Below, piece after piece: positions 54,606-64,000 of a stretch of 64,000 bases of DNA (position 1 is the first letter of the stretch; each line of letters starts with the position of its first letter). A program made the position numbers and the translations under genes. This stretch comes from Stentor coeruleus. Its lineage: Eukaryota; Ciliophora; Heterotrichea; Heterotrichida; Stentoridae. The DNA lies in contig MPUH01000184.1 of the NCBI GenBank assembly GCA_001970955.1, forward strand, positions 1 to 64,000. The letters run 5' to 3'. The notes under the pieces are model-generated. The model was not told the origin of the DNA, searched no databases, and saw nothing but the letters and a program-made list of their open reading frames with translations.

Positions 54606-55328
54606 TTTAGATAAAATTAGTTATTGAGATATGATTTATGGGGTTTCAGACTATAAGTAGAGTATTTATGATATGTGCTGAGAATAGTTTTTTGTGATGA
54701 AGGTACTGAAATCTGATTTAAAAAGTTTATAAAGAAAGGATGGGTTGAGGTTGTTATTGGTAGGAATATTCGGTAAAGATTTTGGAGGTTTTTTATGATA
54801 AATAAGAGTAGGGAATAAGGGGTTATTGAAATTATAAGTTTAGTAATTTAAGAGCTTGATGAATTGGATAATTTTTGAAATAAAGATTTGAAAGATAATT
54901 ATAGTAGTTGTAATGTGAGATGTAAAGGATAAAAGTTAGTAAGTTTGTATTTGATAGGGAAAAATATATGAGTTGATTTTTTTGATGTTAATACTTTATA
55001 GGTATAGTTTTTATGTTTTATGAATACTTAATACGATACACATGCTATGATTTTAGATGTAATCTTTAAATTATTTTTAGTATGATATTCGTATTAGAAT
55101 AGTTTTAATTTATGTCAAAATTGTCGATTAATATCTGATATCGCGAATAAATTGATGTCAAACCTAATTAAATCATATTATCACATATCACCTAAATCCT
55201 ATTCTATAATAAAACCTAAAAATACATAGGATTTATGTTTTATATTAATATAACCAATCTTGAAATCCAAAATAATATAAAAAATAACTATCGAAATATT
55301 TCTTTTAAAGCATTATAATATTATTTTA
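54606..55328. other. Convergent spacer
   Basis: G-rich to about 55000 then C-rich from about 55150. No gene recognised. Confidence 0.5.
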
Positions 55329-56282
55329 TTATAAAGATGCATTTAGTTGAATTCCCCTTGGCATCATCAGTGTTGCCACAGTCATAGGCCTTGATGAGAC
55401 TTTGCTCTGTGTTTTTGACTCCAAAAAGTTCAAAATGCTTTTTTTCTCTTTTTTAATAGTATCTTCTTGTTCACTAAGCTTATTAATTTTCTCAAGTATC
55501 GTCCTTTGCGAGAACTTCGACCCTTTACTAATCATAGATTTCGATCTTTTCCTCAAAAATCCACCATCTTCCTCACCAACTTCTTTAACCTCAATATCCT
55601 CATCTCCCCTCCGATTCCTACCTTTTCCAAACAGCCTTTCATGTCTTTTTTTAACCTGTTTCCTATATTCTTGATATTTCTCATTATCCTCATCTTCATC
55701 TTCGCTATAAACAATAAAATTATCCCCAAACCTTCTTGTTCTTTCTATAGCTTTCTGTAATTTATTCGTTATCTGCGTCATTTCCCAGCTTTCTCTTAAC
55801 TGATTTCTCATGTTTTGCCTTCCTTCAGATTTCCTCCTCATTTCAGATTCCAAAGACTTTCTGGCCATTTCTAAATGCATTCTGTCTAAAATAGCTTCTT
55901 TTTCCATGAGTTCTCGTTTGGCTCTCATTTTTTCTTCCATCTGAGCATCTAGTTGATCTTTGATACTAGATTTTTTCGGCCTAAAAACTTCGTCAGTTAA
56001 TTCTTTTTCTTTAACAACCTCATTTTCTTCGATAAGTTTACTACGCTTTTTTTCTTCGATTTGTCTTTGCAGGACAGTAAAGTGATGTTTCCGAATCGTG
56101 TTCCTCAATATTTCATGCTCCCTTTCAGATTTTTCTAACAATATTTGTCTTTTTTCTTCCAGAGCATTGTATTGTTTTTCATTTTCTAAAGATCGCTCTA
56201 AAGTGGACACAACACGGTTGTAGGCGTCATTATGGGCTATTTTATAGTCAGTGTGTTTTAAAGCTTCAAGTTTTTTCCACAT
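55329..56282 (-). CDS. Charged coiled-coil protein of unknown function
   Basis: Protein of 317 aa, almost entirely charged helix rich in Glu, Lys and Arg (for example MEEKMRAKRELMEKEAIL). An acidic patch SEDEDEDNEKYQEY sits near residue 195 and a Ser/Lys tail follows. It resembles cilia- or basal-body-associated coiled-coil proteins in composition, but no named family can be claimed. ATG at 56282 follows aatactaata. Confidence 0.65.
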   Translation of the reverse strand: MWKKLEALKHTDYKIAHNDAYNRVVSTLERSLENEKQYNALEEKRQILLEKSEREHEILRNTIRKHHFTVLQRQIEEKKRSKLIEENEVVKEKELTDEVFRPKKSSIKDQLDAQMEEKMRAKRELMEKEAILDRMHLEMARKSLESEMRRKSEGRQNMRNQLRESWEMTQITNKLQKAIERTRRFGDNFIVYSEDEDEDNEKYQEYRKQVKKRHERLFGKGRNRRGDEDIEVKEVGEEDGGFLRKRSKSMISKGSKFSQRTILEKINKLSEQEDTIKKEKKSILNFLESKTQSKVSSRPMTVATLMMPRGIQLNASL

Positions 56283-57185
56283 TATTAGTATTTTTTATTA
56301 GTAATCCTAATAAATAACATAGTTTTATGATATTAAAAGCATTTGAACTTGTATAGGATTTAGAGGAAATAATGTTTTCAATTAATATAATTAATTTGTA
56401 TGGTTAAATATATATTTTTATGCACCCTCTAGAAGATAGTGATAAAAGGGAGAGAATTCATAACAAAAAACACTTTTAGGGACTCAATTCGCAATGGTTA
56501 TTTTAAGTGAATGTAAAAAGTGGCTTTAGTTATTATTAAACTCATAGGTAAGTGAGGATTCTGCAAGGTAATTCTTGTAAAAAAAAAAATTGAAGCGATG
56601 CATGCTATGAAAGTTATGAAAATAAAGACCAAAAACTGTAAGGATTCATACTATGAATGAAAGAAATATTATAATTAAAATATATGCCCTTTTATTATTT
56701 AGTTAAAGTACTCTTTCCAAACTATCGCAAGTTGTATTTGATTATAAAGTTTTCTAAGGGAGATGAGTTATTTTATCAGATTTATAATAATCAAGAAGTT
56801 TTGGAGTTTTGGTCTTGGAAATTATCGGACATTAAGATTTAAATCAAAGTTATTACAACCACTAGAGAAAAAATGAGACTAGGATAGGCACCACTGAGAA
56901 TGGTAGTAGCAATCATTGGGAACTCTTTGTAGAGTTTTAGAAAGAATAAGTAGTTATGTAAGCCAGCTTTAAAATCTTGATATAAAAATATTCTACCAAC
57001 CTAAATATTTAAATAAGGAGCCTAGCCTTAATTAAAGAAAACACTATTAGAATTTATTAACTCTTTACTCTTACTCTAGATATCCCTAGAATAAGTATCC
57101 CTCTAATATAAACCACTTAATATATATATTTAATTAATAAATAGCTAAATTGAAATAAACTCAAGCACTGAGTATAAAGGTCAAG
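56283..57185. other. Spacer left of the pogo-like relic
   Basis: AT-rich. Poly-A at 56581-56589. No gene recognised; parts may belong to the adjacent relic. Confidence 0.4.
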
Positions 57186-57857
57186 ACAATCTGCACAAGA
57201 GAATCTTAAAAGGATAAGATATATAAATATTGATAAAATTCGCATAGTTGATAAGTTTCGTGAGCAATCTCTTAGTCTAAGACAATTTTCTATACAAAAA
57301 AATTGATTACTCACTTATTCAAGATGAAAATTAAATTATGATGAATTAAAAAAGTAAGTGTCAGACTCTAGGAAACACAAAAAAGCGTAATATCTCTAGT
57401 CAATACACTAAATTTTTAAATCCCTTGGATTCAATTGTGATTAATTGCTTCAAGAAAAGCAGAAATGTATTGGATTGAATCATTTATGGATCAGACTGTT
57501 CATAAACTAAAAAAGAAAATCCTAAACCAATGAATAGGTAAACCATTATAAATATAGTTTCTGAAATAGTGCTCTACAGCACAAAATTTGAAAAAATCAT
57601 TAAAGAAAAACTACTAACAAAAGCAAAAAACATTGACAACTTAATCAAAAACGTTATAGAAAGCATTTATACAACAAGAAAGCGAACTACAAAAAAGTAA
57701 CTTGGTCCCTAATAGGGGGACGATTTATTAATCTAATCTAATAAATATAGTTTCTAAAATGTGGAGTGATACTTCAGAGGATGCTATCACGAAATCATTC
57801 TGTTTAGCAGGACTGAATGGGAAAAATCATGCAGATTTTATGTCTCATCATAAATAA
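57186..57857 (+). mobile_element. Pogo/CENP-B-like (DDE_1) transposase relic
   Basis: Decayed DNA transposon, seen only as short plus-strand pieces in different frames. About 57186-57327 reads KIRIVDKFREQSLSLRQFSI, like the pogo/psq helix-turn-helix that binds terminal repeats. About 57395-57478 reads FLNPLDSIVINCFKKSRN, which can be aligned either to the second CENP-B DNA-binding repeat or to the LQPLD block of the DDE core. About 57759-57857 reads MWSDTSEDAITKSFCLAGLN, like the WxxxSxxTIxxSFxxAGI piece that closes pogo/Tigger transposases. The short distance between first and last implies internal loss. A 20-base near-repeat (ataaatatagtttct) occurs at 57549 and 57742. Terminal repeats not found. 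Confidence 0.4.
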
Positions 57858-58285
57858 TAAAACTCAAATAATTTAGGTAATTTTATTTTAAAATGAACTC
57901 AAAATTCAACAAATTATGGTGTTTCTTATTCTAGGATGTCTGGAGTTAGATCGCTTTTGATTATAAAATAATTGGACTAGTGAAAAATTATAAGTCTAAG
58001 TATTAGATTCATAAGGCAGAAAGTATTAGTGAGAGTAACGCTCAGTTTTATACAGCTGAAATTATCTTTAATTAAAAAGCATACACAATAAACTAGCTAT
58101 ATAAAATTATTTATATCAGAAAAAAACTATATATTTTACACGAAATGCATAATCATTACTCAATTAATATTTATATATAAAAACTCACCTCCTAAGCATT
58201 TTAATAAAATATCCTATATAACTGTATATCAGCCAATCCACTCAATCTAAATCGTATTTCTAACAAAAAATCATATAATCAATTA
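57858..58285. other. Spacer right of the pogo-like relic
   Basis: AT-rich; C-rich top strand just left of the MORN gene end. Nothing recognised. Confidence 0.5.
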
Positions 58286-59542
58286 CTATTCATAAATTTT
58301 CCCCATCGTCCACTGATTGAAAACAAGATTTCCCTGTGGGTCAAACGTGCACCCTTGTCCATGTTTTTTACCATTTTTCCACAATCCTTCATACTTCCTT
58401 CCATCTTTCCACTTAAACACCCCAAGTCCATCCATCTGCCCTTTATTCCACTGTCCAAAATACTCTCTTCCATCAGCATAAATATATTTCCCAATCCCTT
58501 GCATAAGATCTTCATTCCATTCTCCAATAAACGTATTTCCATCAGCCCACGAATACTCTCCAACCCCTTCTTTACTTGAATTCTTAAAAAAACCAATATA
58601 AGCTGACCCATCAGCCCAGTGACTTTTCCCAAATCCATTCTGCGTATTATCTGCCCATTGACCTATATAAAAAAATCCAGGTCCCCAATTCTGTTCTCCA
58701 ATTCCATGACGTTTCCCATCAACCATTTCTCCACAATATTTACCTTTATCTAATTCAAATTCCTGATTTTTCGCGGATGTTTCTTTATAGTCATAAAGGT
58801 TTTTTCTTCCATCTTCTAATAATCTTAGTACCGACATATACACTTTTGTTAGACTTTCAAGCTTTTTTTGTTGGGCTAAATATAAAGAATGTGAACCTTC
58901 ATGTTTAAACCATAGCCAGACTGATTAGAAATTACTATATCCGTCGGATGTATTTACGTTAAGTTCAAAAGATTGTGTACTGCTTGTGATACTTTGTGTA
59001 CCACATGGGAATGGATTTGACCATTTCCCTTCATAAGATTCTTTGTCGAGATAGATAAATTTTCCATAACCGAATGGGTAGCCGAAACTCCAGTTTCCTT
59101 CGTAGGAACATAGGTCAGCCCATTTCATTTTTCCGTAGCCATCACGGAAACCTCCACGAGCATCTCCTTCATAAAAGGCTCCGTTATTGTAAGTAAAATG
59201 TGCTCGTTTGCGGATATTCTTGAAATAACCTTTGCTTAACGTTGACAAGACATCAATATGAGAGAAATAAGTTGTTTTTAGGCAGGTGGTTTTTAATCGA
59301 CCTTTACGTTTTTTAGCTTGATTTATTCTCCACTGTCTTTGAATTAAAGAGATTTTATCGCCCTGCTTCTGATTGGACGTAAAATCCACTTCACAAGTTG
59401 CAGCTAATGAATTAAATTCTGTTTCATTCAGAGTATTATAAGCTTGAAGTATTGCCTACATGTTTTTTACAACAGGATCAAGGTTAGTCTCTAAACGAAA
59501 CTCGAAATCTTCAACACACCGTGAGCAGTTTAAATTTCCCAT
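58286..59542 (-). CDS. MORN-repeat protein with IQ motif and myristoyl-type N-terminus (two introns)
   Basis: Predicted 408 aa. The start is revised to ATG 59542 (MGNLNC), a likely N-myristoylation and Cys-palmitoylation signal. Next come an IQ motif ([17 protein letters not shown], about residues 60-76) and MORN repeats in two blocks ([20 protein letters not shown] and on; then [18 protein letters not shown], about 275-400) of the YxGxWxxGxxxGxG type. MORN proteins tether membranes to cytoskeleton or bind phosphoinositides. Two 15-nt introns are needed: 59456-59470 (GTAAAAAACATGTAG) and 58921-58935 (GTAATTTCTAATCAG). The first intron hides a decoy ATG-TAG. Divergent from the DHHC gene with 7 bp between ATGs. 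Confidence 0.9.
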
Positions 59543-59549
59543 TTATAAA
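59543..59549. promoter_or_regulatory. 7-bp divergent intergenic region (ttataaa)
   Basis: The start codons of the MORN (minus) and DHHC (plus) genes are separated only by ttataaa. The plus-strand TATAAA abuts the DHHC ATG, and on the minus strand it reads tttataa before the MORN ATG. Any TATA-box spacing would put transcription starts inside the partner's coding sequence, so at least one gene must have a near-zero 5' UTR or a start inside the other gene. Confidence 0.7.
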
Positions 59550-60320
59550 ATGCTAGATACATCTAGCTCAAACAACGAGCCTAATATATTTGGCTCATAC
59601 AGGACTGTTATGAATATTCTTGGGCCAATTTTGATAGTTTGCTTATTAAGCTTGGTAATTTTATCAACCTACGAGTTTTACACAACTTTGTTCCCTTATA
59701 TGCTTATATACGCAGGGGGAATTTGGGCTTATTTTCAAAGCATTTTAATTGCCTGGATAGTTTTCAATATCTTATTTAACTACTTTATGAGTATTTTTAT
59801 AGGCCCAGGATTTACTTATAACTTCCCTGGGATTGAAAAATGCTCAAAATGCGAAGTTTCTAAACCACATCGAGCTCATCATTGCAGTATTTGTAACAAA
59901 TGCGTTTTGAAAATGGATCATCATTGCCCTTGGATTAATACTTGTGTTGGTCTTAAAAATCATAGATATTTTGTTCTTTTTTTGACTTATACTTGGTTTG
60001 GTTGTATGTGTTTTGTTGGGAATTCAGCGGTTTTCTATGAGGATTTTTCATTGGATCCTTTGTATTGGTTTTGCTTTCTTATGCTTGCTGTTATGTCTTT
60101 AGCTTTATTATTTTTTGCTGGATGGCATTGGTTTTTAGTGTATCGCGGGCTTACTACTATTGAATTGCTTGATAGTCAGGTTTGTGCTAAACCTAGAGAT
60201 GTTGGAAGGAATTTAGAGATTGTGTTTGGGACAAAGAGTTTTTTTAAAGCTTTAATGCCGAGATACACCATGCTTCCTTGTGATGGATTTTTTTGGGCGG
60301 AAAATTATTCAGAAATATAG
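59550..60320 (+). CDS. DHHC palmitoyltransferase
   Basis: S-palmitoyltransferase of 256 aa with four membrane helices (about 24-46, 52-78, 145-165, 183-205). The Cys-rich domain between helices two and three ([18 protein letters not shown], then [13 protein letters not shown]) is intact with the catalytic DHHC Cys near residue 125. The second conserved TTxE motif is present as TTIELLD just after the last helix. Size and layout resemble ZDHHC16/PFA-type enzymes. Earlier in-frame Met 59460 would overlap the divergent MORN gene, so I start at 59550. This is the second DHHC enzyme in the window, unlike the ankyrin-fused one. Palmitoylation of the neighbouring MGNLNC protein is an attractive but untested link. 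Confidence 0.92.
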   Translation: MLDTSSSNNEPNIFGSYRTVMNILGPILIVCLLSLVILSTYEFYTTLFPYMLIYAGGIWAYFQSILIAWIVFNILFNYFMSIFIGPGFTYNFPGIEKCSKCEVSKPHRAHHCSICNKCVLKMDHHCPWINTCVGLKNHRYFVLFLTYTWFGCMCFVGNSAVFYEDFSLDPLYWFCFLMLAVMSLALLFFAGWHWFLVYRGLTTIELLDSQVCAKPRDVGRNLEIVFGTKSFFKALMPRYTMLPCDGFFWAENYSEI

Positions 60321-61086
60321 ATTAAGATTTAAGTATTGAATAAAGATTGAGTTTTATTTTAGCGTAGTTATTATTGTTGGGATTTTTTTAGGAGATATAT
60401 GATGAATATATAATTATGTGAATTGTTATGGGATTTAACAGTTATGTGCTTGCGGATGTTAATAGAGCGGAATTAATGTGGGTAAAATGCTTGTAGTATT
60501 ATTTAAAGAGTAATTTTAGTAAATTTAAAAATTGAATATATGATTTTATAATTTTATTGGCTAAAAGTAGGAAAGTAAGGATATTGTCTATTAGGTCTCA
60601 TCGCTTTGCTTGATTTAAATATTAAAAAGAAAAAATTGACATAACGTATGTCTAGATCTTCAAAATTACAAAATTTTCGGATAAAGCTAACACCATTAAA
60701 ATGATATATGCACTCCAGTTAAAAGGCAAATTATTTTACAACTCAAACTAAGATGATAATTCATATAAAAATAACTTTCTAAAATCTATCAAGCTAAATC
60801 TTTTAAATCAAACTTTTAGTCTTACTATTAATTTTTTATTAAATCTATAAAATCAATACCTTCAAATCAAAGTTATCTTTGTATTCTCTTTTAATAATCA
60901 CTAATATTCAATAATCTAAACACGAAATTTTCTCTTTATACAACATAAACTAAAAATTCCAAATTTACTATTTTCCTCAAACTCTCATTTCTACTAATTT
61001 CTATAAACATCAGCTATTCACTCCTCCATAAGCCAATATAACCCTACTTGATAAATCAAAATTTTATACTAATCAAAACAATATAA
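60321..61086. other. Tandem-gene spacer
   Basis: G-rich to about 60600 then C-rich top strand. No gene recognised. The TRIM-like ATG follows acaatataa directly. Confidence 0.5.
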
Positions 61087-62895
61087 ATGAATATTGAAAA
61101 ACTCTGCATTTGCCCTGTATGTCTAGAAATCCTCAAAAGCCCAGTAATCCTTTCATGTTCCCACAATTTATGCTATGAATGCGCAAACCGGGTAATTTCA
61201 ATAAGCAAAATATCTCAAGAATCAGTAACCTAAACATAGGCTTCATATTTTAATTGCCCATACTGCCGGACAAAAAATCTATTACTCTCAGCCTCTGCTG
61301 ATTTTTTACCCCGCAACAAAATCCTTGAGCAGATAATTTTAGACTGGCAAATTTCAAATACCACACTAAAATCCATAAAATGCCAATTATGTAAAGATAA
61401 TCCTTTAGAAGCTATAAACGAATGTTTAGCTTGTGAAGCAATTTTGTGTAGTACTTGCACAACAAATCATATTTCAAAGTCACGATTTGCCCATCATAAA
61501 GTTTTACCAATCTGCAAAGCACGTAGAGTCCTTTGTACTGAGCATTTTGAAGAGCTTGAATGGTTTTGTACAACAGAAAAAGTTTTATTGTGCAGTATAT
61601 GCCTACCCAAGCATCAGGATCATCATGTACTTAATAAAATTCAAGCTGGAGATGCGCTAAAACAAGAGGCTCAATGGTGTAAAAAGCAGTTGAAAAAAGT
61701 GCAAAAGCAGGTGAAAAAAGATATCAACGGTTTGGAAGAAGGTTTTAAGGTTTTGGAAAGCGCAGAACTTGGGAGTCTGACTGAATTAGACGACTTGTGT
61801 AACAAAAATATCGAGGAAGTTAATAGATTCCGTTTAGAAACCAAGAAAAAGATCCAAGAAATCTATGCAGGGCTGAGGTCACAGTTGGATTTGCGAGTTA
61901 ACAGAATGAACGTGATTTCTAACTCTATAAGCCAAGTCAGTCAAACAGAAGATGATCTTGAGTTCCTTCAATCCTCTTATCCATATTTAGCCATAAGTAC
62001 AGGAAATTCTCAAATTACTACACCAAACATAATATACACACAGTTTCAGTTGCCGGTAATACATTTATCTACACCAACACATCATTTGTATTACTTGAAT
62101 CGAGGGACTAGAGAATTTTATGCATATAGTGTATCTAATAAAGAGATTCAAATTAAAGAACTCCCAAACGATGCTCCAAACATATCTAGATGGAGTTCTT
62201 TTACTACATTAGCTGATGGGAAAATCTTAGTTACTGGGGGAAAAGTTGAAAGAAATTCAGGATCGCATAGGACTTGTATGTATATTGACCCTTTTAAATC
62301 AACTTATTCACCTGCTGTACCTATGCTTAAAGGTCATTCTTCACATATTTCTTTAAGAATTTTCAATAAAGTGTATGTGATTTCAGGAAAAAACGAAGAT
62401 AATATATGTGATAGTCATTGTGAGGTTTTTGATACTTATACTGAAACATGGAGTTCTATAGGCAAAATTAACTTCCCGAGAACCTGTGCGGCTGGATGCT
62501 ATATTAATAACTGCATTTACGTCCTGGGAGGCTTCCAGAACTCAGTTTGCAATTCTATTGAAAAATACAGTATGCATTATAATCTTTGGACTTTACTGCC
62601 AACTGTACTTCCTGAAAAAATCTGGCAACATGGGTGTTTTGCTGTAGATTCTAAGAGAATATTGATCTTTGGAGGAGAAAAAGACTCAGAAGAACCTAGT
62701 AAGGTTAGTTATGTTTATGATATTACTACTGAAGGGTTTAATTCTATGACAAATATTGATACTATCCCTGTGTACTTGTACTTTTGGATACAGATTATCC
62801 GTGACGGTGACTTCTTGTATACGATAAATAAAGAGAAAACTCTTGTCAAATATTCGATACCTGATAACAAATGGGCTTTGGTTGACTTAGGATAA
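61087..62895 (+). CDS. RING/B-box/coiled-coil/kelch protein (TRIM-like, one intron)
   Basis: Predicted 597-aa protein with TRIM-type order. RING finger at residues 7-57 ([19 protein letters not shown]) is completed across the 15-nt intron at 61225-61239 (GTAACCTAAACATAG), which otherwise stops it after SQESV. Two B-boxes follow (CQLCKD...CLACE...CSTC; then [20 protein letters not shown] with HQDHH), a coiled coil (about 195-280), and kelch repeats (about 330-590; [25 protein letters not shown]). The RING predicts ubiquitin E3 ligase activity, with kelch as substrate binder. RING ligand order looks C3HC4. The RING-B-box-kelch set is best known in animals, so a ciliate form is noteworthy. Confidence 0.88.
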
Positions 62896-63156
62896 TATTA
62901 ATTTATTTAGTATTTGATATAGTTTTTAACATTACAAGATTTCTTATATCATCTTACTACAAAATAGCATTTTTCAATTCCAACTTCAATAAAACCTGAA
63001 ACTCTCATAACCCGACCAAGTCTGACTCTCCATTATCCTAAAAAATTCTTAAAACTTTCTAACTCTCCTTTTCTCATCGTGTCAATTATTTTCCCAATCC
63101 CGAGTCCAAGTTCAAAAAACCAAGCACTTGTATACGATTGGTTATAAATACAAATA

Positions 63157-64000
63157 ATGAGCAGCGAAAAAAAGAGATACGTTCCAAAAAACCAAGCGCC
63201 CAAGTCCGCAGCAGAGTCCCGACCTGTAGACACCCGATTTCGCACTGAGGACGTAACAAACACAAAAGGCAACGAATGGGAGGACTATTTCTTGAAGCGT
63301 GATCTTCTCATGGGGATTTTTGACAAAGGTTTTGATAAGCCCTCTCCAGTACAAGAAGAATCGATTCCAGTAATCCTAGCAGGCCAAAGTGTAATCGCAA
63401 GAGCCAAAAACGGCACAGGGAAAACAGCAGCTTTCGTCATCCCTATTCTAGAAAAGTGTGACACTACGATATCTAATATCCAGTCTGTAGTGCTTGTGCC
63501 AACCAGAGAACTTGCTTTGCAGACCAGTAGTGTTATAAAGGAACTCGGCAAATATCTAAATATTGAATGCATGGTAAGTACTGGTGGGACTCCTTTACGT
63601 GAAGACATATATCGTTTTTACAAGCCCGTGCATATTTTAGTAGGCACGCCAGGCAGGATTCTCGACCTTGCCTCTAAAGAAGTAGCAGATCTTTCTAAAG
63701 CTCATGTTTTGGTTATGGACGAAGCTGATAAGCTCCTGTCGCAAGATTTCCAGCCGATTCTTGAACAACTCATCGAGTACTTTCCTAATGACCGACAAAT
63801 ACTCATGTATTCTGCAACTTTTCCTATACATGTTAAAGACTTTTCTGGTAAATATTTACCCAATGCCCATATGATTAACTTGATGGACGAACTTACTCTT
63901 AAAGGTTTAACCCAATATTATGCGTTTGTCCAAGAAAAAAAAAAAGTCCATTGTTTGAACACCCTTTTTTCCAAACTTCAGATAAACCAAGCTATAATAT
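63157..64000 (+). CDS. DDX6/Dhh1-family DEAD-box RNA helicase (5' part)
   Basis: First 281 codons of a DEAD-box helicase, cut by the window edge. Opening residues up to [31 protein letters not shown] match the DDX6/Dhh1/Rck family closely. Motifs in order: Q motif, I AKNGTGKT, Ia PTREL, Ib TPGR, II DEAD, III SAT. DDX6/Dhh1 promotes mRNA decapping and translation repression in P-bodies. The start at 63157 has context tataaatacaaata before ATG. The second RecA-like domain begins near [10 protein letters not shown] and continues past 64000. Convincing orthology: the NEFEDYFLKR-like lead is diagnostic. Confidence 0.95.
   Translation, partial: MSSEKKRYVPKNQAPKSAAESRPVDTRFRTEDVTNTKGNEWEDYFLKRDLLMGIFDKGFDKPSPVQEESIPVILAGQSVIARAKNGTGKTAAFVIPILEKCDTTISNIQSVVLVPTRELALQTSSVIKELGKYLNIECMVSTGGTPLREDIYRFYKPVHILVGTPGRILDLASKEVADLSKAHVLVMDEADKLLSQDFQPILEQLIEYFPNDRQILMYSATFPIHVKDFSGKYLPNAHMINLMDELTLKGLTQYYAFVQEKKKVHCLNTLFSKLQINQAII

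Noticed and set aside
57117-57314. 65-codon minus-strand frame
   Set aside because: Antisense to a helix-turn-helix-like piece of the pogo-like relic.
59456-59470. ATG-TAG just before the MORN frame, suggesting a broken start
   Set aside because: Both lie in the intron GTAAAAAACATGTAG; an upstream exon supplies MGNLNC.
1-64000. tRNA, rRNA, snRNA or CRISPR
   Set aside because: Reading the spacers for box B (GGTTCNANNCC)-like motifs, conserved snRNA blocks and regular repeats found nothing convincing; a covariance-model scan was not possible.
1-64000. TGA read as Trp (Blepharisma-type code)
   Set aside because: TGA ends several genes (for example at 28981 and 48226) and Trp is encoded by TGG throughout.
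1-64000. TATAAA before ATG as ordinary TATA boxes
   Set aside because: They lie 0-12 bases from the start codon, too close for a 25-30-base TATA-to-start distance.

Overview
The window reads as macronuclear DNA of a heterotrich ciliate, most likely Stentor (S. coeruleus or close kin). It is AT-rich, compact and protein-dense. TAA, TAG and TGA all end genes, so the code is standard; this argues against Blepharisma, which reads TGA as Trp. Twelve introns break otherwise clear genes. All are exactly 15 nt, begin GTA or GTG, end TAG or CAG, and carry A at position 10. Introns of 15-16 nt are the published hallmark of Stentor. I annotate 34 protein genes, 9 of them needing one to three such introns. 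No tRNA, rRNA or CRISPR was found.

Layout. 0.2-10.5 kb: minus-strand kelch/GCC2-GCC3 membrane receptor, GET1/WRB-like protein, coiled-coil protein, MFS transporter, small multipass protein. 11.7-21.1 kb: secreted GH16 glucanase, TPR-IQ protein, SNF1/AMPK kinase, ankyrin-DHHC palmitoyltransferase, purple acid phosphatase. 21.5-31 kb: two decayed piggyBac transposases (one per strand), two proteins of unknown function, eIF3b and a divergent partner. 31-42 kb: amino-acid transporter-like protein, kelch/coiled-coil protein, FYVE protein, TPR protein, CKK (CAMSAP-like) protein, C2H2 protein, DYRK kinase. 42-52 kb: CEP135/Bld10 centriole protein, an unknown protein, a GRIP-type golgin, a tandem CCCH protein. 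52-64 kb: a frame-broken membrane protein, EF-hand protein, ribosomal protein eS30, a coiled-coil protein, a decayed pogo/CENP-B-like transposase, a MORN/IQ protein divergent from a second DHHC enzyme with 7 bp between their start codons, a RING/B-box/kelch protein, and the 5' part of a DDX6/Dhh1 helicase cut by the window end.

The genes do not form one pathway. Recurring themes are the microtubule and basal-body cytoskeleton (CEP135, CKK, MORN/IQ, TPR-IQ, coiled coils), membrane traffic (golgin, FYVE, DHHC, GET1) and signalling (SNF1, DYRK, EF-hand, kelch).

Three genome-scale signals stand out. Nearly every spacer is G-rich then C-rich on the top strand, so each gene has a C-rich 5' flank and a G-rich 3' flank on its sense strand. 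A TATA-like or A-rich string abuts most start codons. Transposase relics survive in somatic DNA. Both N characters lie between perfect direct repeats (58 and 83 bp) and look like unmerged contig ends.
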